A stretch of DNA of 8,607 nt from Bacteroidales bacterium UBA3816 (GCA_002368955.1 DFDY01000157.1:1-8607), one strand, 5' to 3'; positions 1 through 5,467 are shown, counted from the stretch's first letter. The notes: generated by a model from the sequence alone, not told the origin. Made by a program: numbers and translations.

Positions 1-16
1 TGCTGACGCGGTACGT

Positions 17-68
17 CGATAATGCTTGAAAACATGTTTTGTATTATTCACATATTAACGCATTATCG
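17..68. repeat. inverted repeat past the last gene of the cluster
   Basis: CGATAATGC at 17-25 is the exact reverse complement of GCATTATCG at 60-68. The 34-base spacer holds a perfect 12-base palindrome, AAAACATGTTTT, at 29-40. The right arm begins four bases past the stop codon of the 86-residue gene on the minus strand, so it may form the 3' end structure of the cluster transcript. No T-tract follows on that strand, so a classical intrinsic terminator is not demonstrated. A protein-binding site is an alternative. Confidence 0.4.
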
Positions 69-71
69 CGT

Positions 72-332
72 TTATTTTCGTTTAGCTCTCTCACGTTCGC
101 GCTTGAGGTCGTCCTTGGCCCTTTCAATGTCGCGTTTGAGGCTTTCGATGCGGCGGTCGTGGCTGGCGGCACGCTCGATTTTCTGTTTGCGGTAACTGGC
201 CTTGCTGCTGGTCGAGGTGGCACGCTTGACGAGATCGGCATAGTGTGCATTGTCTCTTTTCTTTGCCTCGCGCTCGTCGGAGACATCCTTGCGCAATTCG
301 ATAAGGCGTTTGCGGTAGTATTCTACGCTCAT
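72..332 (-). CDS. small basic coiled-coil protein, unknown function
   Basis: This 86-residue protein is dominated by Lys, Arg and Glu and should be almost entirely helical. Two stretches look like coiled coil: about residues 1-35 (YYRKRLIELRKDVSDEREAK) and about 50-86 (RIESLKRDIERAKDDLKRER). A Ser/Thr/Ala-rich linker (RATSTSSKASYR) separates them. There is no signal peptide or membrane segment, so it is probably cytoplasmic; the basic C-terminus ending in RAKRK could bind nucleic acid, but that is inference. It lies 37 bases behind the preceding minus-strand gene and is probably the last gene of the cluster. Its leader carries the same TATTAAC...TTAAAAC box found before several cluster genes, which supports the start at 332. 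I do not recognise a family. The overlapping plus-strand frame is hydrophobic and is taken as a shadow of this gene. Confidence 0.7.
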   Translation of the reverse strand: MSVEYYRKRLIELRKDVSDEREAKKRDNAHYADLVKRATSTSSKASYRKQKIERAASHDRRIESLKRDIERAKDDLKRERERAKRK

Positions 333-369
333 GGTGTTGTGGTTTTAAAAGGTTAATAATTGTGATTAT

Positions 370-1275
370 TCATATTTTGCTGTTTTTGGGGCACTGGAAG
401 TTCACCCCCTCCAGATAGCCTTTCTGGGCGAAGAGCGTGCGTATGCGGTTCCAGGCCGCGAGGTTGCCATTCAGGGTGGCATCGGGGCAGAGTTTGAACG
501 ACTGCTGCAGGTTGTCGGTGATGCAGTCGACATAGATGTCGCGCATCTCGTCTTGGGTGAGCGTCGGGCGGGCGCAGCCATGCTCGTTGCCTTTCAACGG
601 TTTGCTGGGCACAAAGCTGTACATGCCTTCGTAGGGCTTGCTTGGCGATGCACCGTAATAGAGACGCATACGCGAGCTGTCTTTTTTCCAACCGGGCTCG
701 TTCATTCCCAAGCCTATGCCCACAATCTCGGCATAGTGTTTCAGGCTTGGGTCGAAGTCCATGCCTCCGATTTGGTCGCAGTAGTCGTGATAGCTTTCCA
801 CTACGAAGACGGTGTCGACGGCAAACAGGCCGTTCACCCTTGAGCCGAAGAGCACGATGCTGCCCGGCAGCAGGTGCGCCAGCTGGGTTGGCCCCGTCTT
901 GCGCGTCTGTTGGCAACAACGATAGAGGAACTGTTCGCGGAACACAAAGGGGTCTGTGTTCTGGCGATAGCGGTTTTGCGCATTCTTGACCGGCTCTGTG
1001 AGGTCGAGCATCGGACGATGGATGACATGGGGCGAACAGCCGTCTTCTTGTGGATTGGTAATGCGCGTGATGTGCGACTGAGGCTCCCATTCTCCCCAGA
1101 AGCACTGCTCCTCGCCTATCAGACGACCGTTGCTTACATACTGCCCCTGTGCACAGAGGAATTTGCGGCGGTGACTGCCGTGATTCCACGCTGCAATATT
1201 TGTCTTGCTCCGTTTCGAGGGGCAGTTCTCTCTGCCGGGGTGGATAAACTGTACGAAGGCAAGCTCATCGTTCAT
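370..1275 (-). CDS. unknown protein translationally coupled to a UDG-like gene
   Basis: This 301-residue protein is probably cytoplasmic, with no signal peptide or membrane segment. The start at 1275 is chosen because its ATG overlaps the stop of the upstream gene (ATGA, 1272-1275). A longer reading to 1365 would add 30 Arg/Lys-rich residues that are just the upstream gene out of frame. Visible features are an N-terminal block AFVQFIHPGRE (6-16), the motif FWGEWEPQS (59-67), HVIHRPML (83-90), a region GSIVLFGSRVNGLFAVDTVF (138-157), and a helical C-terminus. His, Trp and Cys are frequent (for example CPS at 18, CC at 120-121), which could suit an enzyme, but no known catalytic signature was recognised. 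The tight coupling to the glycosylase-like protein suggests a common complex or pathway, perhaps DNA or nucleotide processing. That is inference from position only. Confidence 0.85.
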   Translation of the reverse strand: MNDELAFVQFIHPGRENCPSKRSKTNIAAWNHGSHRRKFLCAQGQYVSNGRLIGEEQCFWGEWEPQSHITRITNPQEDGCSPHVIHRPMLDLTEPVKNAQNRYRQNTDPFVFREQFLYRCCQQTRKTGPTQLAHLLPGSIVLFGSRVNGLFAVDTVFVVESYHDYCDQIGGMDFDPSLKHYAEIVGIGLGMNEPGWKKDSSRMRLYYGASPSKPYEGMYSFVPSKPLKGNEHGCARPTLTQDEMRDIYVDCITDNLQQSFKLCPDATLNGNLAAWNRIRTLFAQKGYLEGVNFQCPKNSKI

Positions 1276-2024
1276 AGGGCGTAATCTTTTTTTATCTGTC
1301 TTATCTTTTCTTCGAGGATTTCTCTCTTGATGGAGAACGGGCCGGAAATGTTGTTGAAGCCCCAAATGACGACACAGCCATCTTTCGTCTTGCCTGCCCG
1401 CAGATAGTGGCTACCCTTGTCGGCATCTCCGAGATAGGCATTGAAACTTATAGGGAACTGTTCTTTCACCACGGTACTATTGGCGGAAACCAACACCACA
1501 TCGGGCTTCAGCATAGCCAACAGGTCTTCGTAGAGGCCGTTCGACTTCTCGTCGATACACGCTTTTTGCTTGGGCGAAAGAAAACTCCACGTGGGGTCGG
1601 TGGCAAAGGGAGCATAGATATCAATGTGGATGGCGCGGTTGGGCATCTTCCGGGAGACATAGTAGCTGGTGTCCAATGGATTCAGGACTTTCTCGAAGTG
1701 ACTGAACCACTTGCCGTAAGGCTCCGTTTCGAAATAGTCGTTCATAGCCGCTGTATATGCCTCAACATCCTTGGAGTCAAGCGTCTTTTTCCCGTGCAAG
1801 GCAGCCGCCCTGGGGAAACGGTCTTTGCCTTTGGGGAACTCCTGCAGCGACGGGTTCGACCCCACTGTGACGACCTTTCGCTCCGACCTGTAGTAAGCCA
1901 CCATATCACCAAACCAGAGAATAGGGATCGACGGCTGCACCATACAATCCTTCACCAGAGAGCAATCCAACAAGAGTCGATGGACCTCCCAACAGTTATG
2001 GACAACTTCTTCAATCGTTTTCAT
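1272..2024 (-). CDS. uracil-DNA-glycosylase-fold-like protein
   Basis: This 250-residue protein is recognised from pattern only. Residues VVTVGSNPSLQEFP (51-64) match the first motif of the uracil-DNA glycosylase superfamily, a strand followed by G-x-N-P-S near the N-terminal third. Residues KPDVVLVSAN (173-182) match the later strand of that fold, and HIDIYAPFATDPTW (133-146) is another conserved-looking block. The usual C-terminal His-Pro/Ser motif is not evident; GFNNISGPF (222-230) occupies about that place, so glycosylase activity is not assured. Known members of the fold remove uracil or other bases from DNA, and several relatives act in modified-DNA contexts. The gene is the first of an overlapping pair with the 301-residue gene. 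It follows an 80-base gap holding a strong hairpin, so it may be regulated separately from the repeat-protein genes upstream. Confidence 0.75.
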   Translation of the reverse strand: MKTIEEVVHNCWEVHRLLLDCSLVKDCMVQPSIPILWFGDMVAYYRSERKVVTVGSNPSLQEFPKGKDRFPRAAALHGKKTLDSKDVEAYTAAMNDYFETEPYGKWFSHFEKVLNPLDTSYYVSRKMPNRAIHIDIYAPFATDPTWSFLSPKQKACIDEKSNGLYEDLLAMLKPDVVLVSANSTVVKEQFPISFNAYLGDADKGSHYLRAGKTKDGCVVIWGFNNISGPFSIKREILEEKIRQIKKDYAL

Positions 2025-2038
2025 TTTGCGCTATTTTG

Positions 2039-2070
2039 AATCTGGTGGGCAGTCTCCCGCCCTCCAGATT
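2039..2070 (-). promoter_or_regulatory. hairpin in the leader of the UDG-like gene
   Basis: AATCTGG at 2039-2045 pairs exactly with CCAGATT at 2064-2070. After one T-T mismatch, GGGC (2047-2050) pairs with GCCC (2059-2062), leaving an eight-base loop. On the transcribed strand the structure ends about 14 bases before the ATG at 2024, close enough to affect ribosome access. It lies between the repeat-protein genes and the glycosylase-like pair. There is no long T-run after it on the minus strand, so an attenuator, mRNA processing site or translation control element fits better than a plain terminator. No TAnnTTTG promoter was seen in this 80-base gap. Confidence 0.5.
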
Positions 2071-2104
2071 GGTTCGGATATTATGACTATAACTATTATC
2101 TGAA

Positions 2105-2851
2105 TTATAGTTTCCCTGCATCCTTCAGCGGGGAGTCATCCTTCGACAGCTTGCTGTCGTCGGCAAGGGCCACCTGGACGTTGATTCCGAAGATGGATTT
2201 CATCTTGTATTCAAATTCCATCACCTTCATATCATTGGTAGCCTCGAAGTCACCGACCTCGGTGGCATCTTCAATGGTGCGCAGTTTTGCCAGCACAGCA
2301 TTAGGATGAGCCTTCTTACCGCTGGGCTCGTAAATGCGGAGTCCAGCATTGAAAGCATCGCGGAACTGGCGCTGAAGGGTTTTGACGGTCATGCGGCCAT
2401 CAACATGGAACGAATAATCGGGCAAATACTCAATCTCGTATTCACCACGGCCTTTGCCTCGTCCGATATTCTCGAAGGAAGCCACCTCGATACCGAGAGT
2501 CTTCGCATGCTCCACAATTTTCGGGAAAATGGATTCCGACCAGGTAATTCTATAGAAGGTGATTTTGGTGCCATCCTCGAGGGTGACGACATACCGTGCA
2601 TCCTCACTGTCCATATTCGTCTTTAGCCATTCGACGGCTCTCTCGTCGCCAGCTTGCACGGCCTCTTCCAAAAACACTTTCATGTCTTTGACAGTATCTT
2701 TGTACGTCTTGGTGGAGGCGAACAATTCACGCGGGAACGCCTTGTTAATATCTTCAACCGTCGCACTCGGGTGCAACTTGGTGTAGGCATCGATGATGCC
2801 CAGCGCGGTCCAGCCTTTGGCCTTTCCGTGGACTTTTATTTTGCTTTCCAT
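2105..2851 (-). CDS. two-unit repeat protein fused to a separate N-terminal domain
   Basis: This 248-residue protein has two parts. Residues about 1-135 are unrelated to the rest of the array: a helical stretch GWTALGIIDAYTKLHPSATV (13-32) and AFPRELF (38-44), then a strand-rich part with RYVVTLEDGTKITFYRI (86-102) and a Gly-rich turn GRGKGRGEYE (130-139). Residues 148-240 repeat the pattern of the neighbouring small proteins: unit A has MTVKTLQRQFRDAF then GLRIY, and unit B has NDMKVMEFEYKMKSIFG then INVQVALADDSKL. The ending DAGKL echoes TAAGK of the 100-residue paralog. No signal peptide or membrane segment is visible. The N-terminal part may be an effector or binding domain attached to the common repeat module; its family was not recognised. 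It starts 12 bases after the 131-residue paralog and is clearly co-transcribed with it. Confidence 0.88.
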   Translation of the reverse strand: MESKIKVHGKAKGWTALGIIDAYTKLHPSATVEDINKAFPRELFASTKTYKDTVKDMKVFLEEAVQAGDERAVEWLKTNMDSEDARYVVTLEDGTKITFYRITWSESIFPKIVEHAKTLGIEVASFENIGRGKGRGEYEIEYLPDYSFHVDGRMTVKTLQRQFRDAFNAGLRIYEPSGKKAHPNAVLAKLRTIEDATEVGDFEATNDMKVMEFEYKMKSIFGINVQVALADDSKLSKDDSPLKDAGKL

Positions 2852-2863
2852 ATCATTTATTGT

Positions 2864-3259
2864 TTATTTCCATACATCTTTCTTACAACCGTCAGCTTCG
2901 CATTTCTTGTTGAATGCGTTGAGCGTCATGCTGTCGGTAGAGCCCGAAGTGTAGTAACGCTGGCCCTCTTTGGTTGTATAACAGACTTGGGCATAAAGTC
3001 CGAATATTTGTTCGAACTCTTTTTCAAGAGTCTTCACCTGTTTGTTGCCAGTGATAGTGATATCACCGGGAGTCACCTTCGTGCGGACATTGGCAATAGT
3101 TTTGCTGTAATCCACCTGTGTGATTGTCCCTCCTTGAGCAACAATCTCTTTTGCCGACATTGGGAAGATACCCAACCGAATATACGGATATTTCTTGTTG
3201 AACTCCTTTACAAGGGTTTCGACCTTTTTGTTGCCGGTCACGCTGATTCCTTCTGCCAT
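2864..3259 (-). CDS. two-unit repeat protein, paralog with CX4C tail (copy 2)
   Basis: This 131-residue protein is a close paralog of the one at 3918-4340. Both begin MAEGISVTG, and residues 5-60 form unit A (KKVETLVKEFNKKYPY, then LGIFPM). A spacer contains VDYSKTIANVR. Unit B, 66-115, has ITITGNKQVKTLEKEFEQIF then AQVCY. The tail carries NKKCEADGCKK, with Cys at 120 and 125, a CX4C pair kept at the same positions in the other copy. Each unit reads as strand-helix-strand. No catalytic motif, signal peptide or membrane segment is seen. The Cys pair could bind metal or form a disulphide; this is inference. A TATTAAC...TTAAAA leader box lies nine bases before the ATG. Function is unknown. Confidence 0.88.
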   Translation of the reverse strand: MAEGISVTGNKKVETLVKEFNKKYPYIRLGIFPMSAKEIVAQGGTITQVDYSKTIANVRTKVTPGDITITGNKQVKTLEKEFEQIFGLYAQVCYTTKEGQRYYTSGSTDSMTLNAFNKKCEADGCKKDVWK

Positions 3260-3320
3260 AATTGTTTATTTTAAGAGTTAATATCCGACATACCTTAGTT
3301 CGCCGGATTGGTTATTATTT

Positions 3321-3479
3321 TTATAGACCGAATTTCTTGAGCGTCTTGTTTATTTTTTCAATTTTGTCGCCAGTTTCTTTGACTTTTTTGCCGGTGGTCT
3401 TGACTTTATCGCTATTGATAAATTCGCCGACCTTTTTGATTTTCTTTCCGTCTTTGATAAGTGTACTTGCAAGTCCCAT
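3321..3479 (-). CDS. 52-residue lysine-rich helical protein
   Basis: This short gene sits in the gap between two paralogs and reads cleanly from ATG (3479) to TAA (3321). The protein starts MGLASTLIKDGKK and continues with spaced Lys and Val/Ile residues (EFINSDKVKTTGKKVKETGD), ending in LKKFGL. It should be a basic, amphipathic helix. Its beginning resembles that of the 121-residue protein at 4720-5085 (MGLLNNIKDAFNK), which suggests a shared N-terminal element or detached fragment. The flanking gaps (60 and 75 bases) match those of the other cluster genes, and the codon third positions look gene-like. Membrane association or binding to an acidic partner is possible. It could also be a remnant of a longer paralog. 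No family was recognised. Confidence 0.6.
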   Translation of the reverse strand: MGLASTLIKDGKKIKKVGEFINSDKVKTTGKKVKETGDKIEKINKTLKKFGL

Positions 3480-3555
3480 AATCAAATGTTTTTAATTGGT
3501 GAAACAATAGGCAGTGGCGGACGGGGAGACCACCACTGCCGTAGTTGCCAATGGC

Positions 3556-3858
3556 TTACTTGCCAGCGGCGGTGATGGTGACGCCGTTGTCTGCGAGGGC
3601 GCTGTCGTCGGCGTTGGCCACCTGGACCTTGATGCCGTAGAGCTCCTTCACCTTGTCCTCGAAGTTGCCCACCTGCATGTTGCCACGCACGGTCAGTTCG
3701 CCACCCTTGGCATCCTTGGCGCGGATGGAGGCGAGGGTTGCATCGTCATCGGCGAACTTCATGCCGTTGTAGACACGGAGAGTCGAGCCGAAGGCTTTCT
3801 TGAATTCTGCACGAAGGGTTTTCACCTTCATGTTGCCAGTCATTTTGATGTCTGCCAT
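3556..3858 (-). CDS. minimal two-unit repeat protein
   Basis: This 100-residue protein is the most compact form of the array family, nothing but the two units. Unit A, residues 3-48, reads IKMTGNMKVKTLRAEFKKAF then LRVYNG and ATLASIR. Unit B, 53-90, reads GELTVRGNMQVGNFEDKVKE then YGIKVQVANADD. The parallel GNM at 8-10 and 59-61 shows the internal duplication directly. From memory, database relatives occur in Bacteroidetes, sometimes under the misleading name viral A-type inclusion protein; this was not checked. Predicted cytoplasmic, with no catalytic signature. It is more GC-rich than the 140-residue neighbour: one 60-base line, 3541-3600, is about 62 percent GC against about 40 percent at 4081-4140. 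This hints that the paralogs have different histories. Confidence 0.9.
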   Translation of the reverse strand: MADIKMTGNMKVKTLRAEFKKAFGSTLRVYNGMKFADDDATLASIRAKDAKGGELTVRGNMQVGNFEDKVKELYGIKVQVANADDSALADNGVTITAAGK

Positions 3859-3867
3859 AATTAAAAC

Positions 3868-3901
3868 GTTTTAATGGGTTAATAAAAGGGTTGATTGTTT
3901 A
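3868..3901 (-). repeat. 34-base intercistronic repeat, copy 2
   Basis: These 34 bases are identical to 4351-4384. In transcribed orientation the segment includes ATTAACCC and ends in TTAAAAC, and it lies directly before the start region of the 100-residue gene. The same segment precedes the 140-residue gene, so leader and gene were probably duplicated together. Confidence 0.9.
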
Positions 3902-3917
3902 AACTAAAATAATACAA

Positions 3918-4340
3918 TTACACGTTACCGTGGCTCACCAGTTGAGGCTTCCATGTATTCTTCTTGCAGCCAGTTTCCCGGCATTTCTTGTTTAATGCGG
4001 TAAGTGTTAGAGAGTCATTTGCTTGGCCGGTGTACCGTGTTGAACCGTTGCTTTCTGTGTATCCAACCTGTGCATTCAATCCGACTACATCACGAAACTC
4101 TTGTTCGAGTGTTTTGACCAGTTTGTTACCAGTTATAGTAATACTTCCGGTCGCGCCTTGACTACGTATCTGAGCAATTGTAAGCGAATAATCTATTGTA
4201 TGCAGCTCACCTGCTGATGCGATAGTGTTCCATTCATTCATTGGAAATACGCAAAGACAAAGATATGGGAATTTTTCATTGAATTCTTTGCAAAGAGTCT
4301 CGATTTTCTTTTGGCCAGTTACGCTGATTCCTTCTGCCAT
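3918..4340 (-). CDS. two-unit repeat protein, paralog with CX4C tail (copy 1)
   Basis: This 140-residue protein is the close paralog of 2864-3259. It begins MAEGISVTGQKKIETLCKEF (unit A), followed by a longer inter-unit region with IDYSLTIAQIR. Unit B, from residue 66, is SITITGNKLVKTLEQEF then LNAQVGY. The tail has NKKCRETGCKK with Cys 120 and 125, identical in position to the other copy, then a unique nine-residue C-terminal extension (PQLVSHGNV). Three further Cys residues lie in unit A (CLCVF and C17). The DNA is more AT-rich than that of its neighbours, unlike what a very recent duplication would give, so the two copies have diverged or arrived separately. Predicted cytoplasmic; no catalytic motif. 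Function is unknown; a protein-protein interaction role is the simplest guess. Confidence 0.88.
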   Translation of the reverse strand: MAEGISVTGQKKIETLCKEFNEKFPYLCLCVFPMNEWNTIASAGELHTIDYSLTIAQIRSQGATGSITITGNKLVKTLEQEFRDVVGLNAQVGYTESNGSTRYTGQANDSLTLTALNKKCRETGCKKNTWKPQLVSHGNV

Positions 4341-4350
4341 AATTTTAGAT

Positions 4351-4384
4351 GTTTTAATGGGTTAATAAAAGGGTTGATTGTTTA
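4351..4384 (-). repeat. 34-base intercistronic repeat, copy 1
   Basis: Exact copy of 3868-3901. It covers the end of the PH-like gene (last codons and stop at 4382-4384) and the leader of the 140-residue gene. An exact match of this length in an otherwise diverged array points to recent duplication, gene conversion, or selection on the leader. Confidence 0.9.
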
Positions 4385-4723
4385 CGAAAATATGATTCCT
4401 TTGCCTCGCTTGGTGGAGTTGTACTCCATCAGTATCTGTTTTATCTTCTTGCAGTCGCTCTTGCTGAGGCAGTAGGCGGTGACGGTACCTCCGACGGCCT
4501 TTATCTCGATGTCGGCACCGATGAGGTGCTGGTCGATGCGGATGCGGCGGATGAAGCGGAAAGCCAAGACATCCTCATCCACACCTATCATGGTAAGGTT
4601 GCGCTTGCGCACGGTGATGGTCTCCTCGTCGGTGTCGACGATGAGGTGCCAAGGGGTGGCAGCGTTGATTATTTTGCCGTTGGCGGCCAGTGCCGCCTCG
4701 GTCGATGTAGCCTCGAATCTCAT
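4382..4723 (-). CDS. small PH-like domain protein (tentative)
   Basis: This 113-residue protein has an alternating strand pattern that ends in one helix, the layout expected of a bacterial PH-like domain. Strands are suggested at WHLIVDTDEETITVRKR (25-41), LAFRFIRRIRIDQ (53-65), ADIEIKAVGG (70-79) and TVTAYCLS (80-87). The helix is DCKKIKQILMEY (89-100). The tail STKRGKGIIFS is short and basic. Bacterial PH-like domains bind partner proteins or membrane surfaces; which applies here is unknown. Its ATG overlaps the stop of the first array paralog (ATGA at 4720-4723), so translation is coupled and the two products likely work together. The fold call is by pattern only. The opposite-strand frames here are shadows. 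Confidence 0.8.
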   Translation of the reverse strand: MRFEATSTEAALAANGKIINAATPWHLIVDTDEETITVRKRNLTMIGVDEDVLAFRFIRRIRIDQHLIGADIEIKAVGGTVTAYCLSKSDCKKIKQILMEYNSTKRGKGIIFS

Positions 4724-5085
4724 TTGTACTCTCCGCGTGCAGCCTGACCGATAGTGATGCTGTTGGGAACGCAGCCCCTGCCTTCTTTGTCCTTAATCTG
4801 TACGGTGACGCCAAAGTTCTGGTCAAATAGTTTCTCGGCATCTCCTACCTTCATCGAACCTTTAATCTTCAGCCCGTCGGCATTGGTGTTCACCTCTTTT
4901 GAAGTGAGGCTGTTGAGGGCAGCGAGGGTCATCTCAGGATCGGCAAGTTTCTGCCCTTTGTAAAAGGCCAATTGAAGGTCAAATGCTTTGAGAAAATCAG
5001 CCGAGATGGTCTTCAGTTTCTTGTTTGGCGCTACGGTGAATTCAGCCTTGTTGAAGGCATCTTTGATGTTGTTGAGGAGTCCCAT
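4720..5085 (-). CDS. two-unit repeat protein, first gene of the array
   Basis: This 121-residue protein is the most diverged array member. A short N-terminal helix, MGLLNNIKDAFNK, precedes unit A (NKKLKTISADFLKAFDLQLA, then FYKGQKLADPEMTLAAL). Unit B, from residue 70, is DGLKIKGSMKVGDAEKLFDQ then FGVTVQIKDKEG. The GLKIKGSMKV strand matches ELTVRGNMQV of the 100-residue paralog. The start at 5085 is preferred over 5115 because it aligns with MGL of the 52-residue protein and leaves a leader of about 50 bases after the predicted transcription start. The longer start would add MKFFKHKEKN. A perfect TAAATTTG promoter at 5143-5150 makes this the first gene of the minus-strand cluster. The stop overlaps the start of the PH-like gene. 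Confidence 0.87.
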   Translation of the reverse strand: MGLLNNIKDAFNKAEFTVAPNKKLKTISADFLKAFDLQLAFYKGQKLADPEMTLAALNSLTSKEVNTNADGLKIKGSMKVGDAEKLFDQNFGVTVQIKDKEGRGCVPNSITIGQAARGEYK

Positions 5086-5142
5086 ATTTTTTTCTTTATG
5101 TTTAAAAAATTTCACTATTCAGTCACCACTCTTTCCAATGTG

Positions 5143-5150
5143 CAAATTTA
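5143..5150 (-). promoter_or_regulatory. Bacteroidetes-type -7 element (TAAATTTG) of the repeat-protein cluster
   Basis: On the minus strand the sequence reads TAAATTTGCA, a full match to the TAnnTTTG -7 consensus of the Bacteroidetes primary sigma factor. Transcription should start about 5136-5138, some 50 bases before the ATG at 5085. A clear TTTG-type -33 element was not found; the region upstream is simply AT-rich. Confidence 0.6.
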
Positions 5151-5260
5151 GCAATAATTCCCTAAGGATACTTATTTCTAATTTGTTTCTTTTTGTATTG
5201 TGCTATATATCAAGCCCTCAACCAGAGACCTTATCTTCGGTTCACCCTCGTGTGGAACAC

Positions 5261-5350
5261 AAAAAAAAGCGCAGGGGCTATGCTGTCTTGCCTATCCCAT
5301 GTAAAGAGTCTCTCGCATTGCCCACCATTCACGGATTTGCACGATTCGGC
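5261..5350 (-). ncRNA. possible small structured RNA or terminator region
   Basis: On the minus strand, GGGCAATGC (5323-5315) can pair with GCATAGCCC (5283-5275) with one A-A mismatch, and the downstream arm is soon followed by CTGCGC and eight T (5268-5261). The loop is 31 bases and contains a small GAGAGACTC hairpin. A near-consensus -7 box, TTAGTTTG (5364-5357, one mismatch), stands upstream, which would give an RNA of about 90 bases. Alternatively this is only the distal terminator of the kinase gene. No open frame on either strand of 5151-5467 looks coding. Confidence 0.25.
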
Positions 5351-5396
5351 ACTCCGCAAACTAACGTCTAAATCAATATCTAACCATTACGTCTGT

Positions 5397-5423
5397 CGCC
5401 CGGACCTTTCACGGGTCCGGGCG
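5397..5423 (-). terminator. strong GC hairpin behind the kinase gene
   Basis: CGCCCGGACC (5397-5406) and GGTCCGGGCG (5414-5423) form a perfect ten-base-pair stem with a seven-base loop. It lies about 45 bases beyond the kinase stop codon. No T-run follows immediately on either strand, so it may stabilise the 3' end of the kinase mRNA or act together with the T-rich site near 5261 rather than terminate alone. Confidence 0.45.
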
Positions 5424-5467
5424 GGCAACTGTGCTGAATACAAATATTATTTAAAACGGCGATTTCC

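Noticed and set aside
39..356. Plus-strand hydrophobic frame opposite the 86-residue gene
   Set aside because: Its hydrophobicity arises from reading the antisense of a Lys/Glu/Arg-rich helix; the minus-strand frame has the cluster leader box.
353..1189. Long minus-strand frame rich in Arg, Pro and His, overlapping the 301-residue gene
   Set aside because: Composition is that of a frame-shifted shadow, and the 301-residue frame has coherent motifs and a coupled start.
1276..1365. N-terminal extension of the 301-residue protein up to 1365
   Set aside because: It runs through the coding region of the upstream gene, reads as Arg/Lys-rich out-of-frame sequence, and the ATGA overlap at 1272-1275 gives a much better start.
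4258..4265. Perfect minus-strand TATCTTTG element inside the 140-residue gene
   Set aside because: It lies inside codons for a conserved strand (PYLCLC), far from any downstream start, and an eight-base motif with two free positions is expected by chance at this frequency.
2105..5085. The repeated genes as a CRISPR-like or transposon-derived array
   Set aside because: The repeats are protein-coding paralogs with different lengths; no short regular repeat-spacer pattern, transposase or terminal inverted repeats are seen.
2105..5085. Array module as ubiquitin-like proteins
   Set aside because: The strand-helix-strand pattern loosely recalls a beta-grasp fold, but there is no Gly-Gly tail and no E1, E2 or JAB-like gene nearby.
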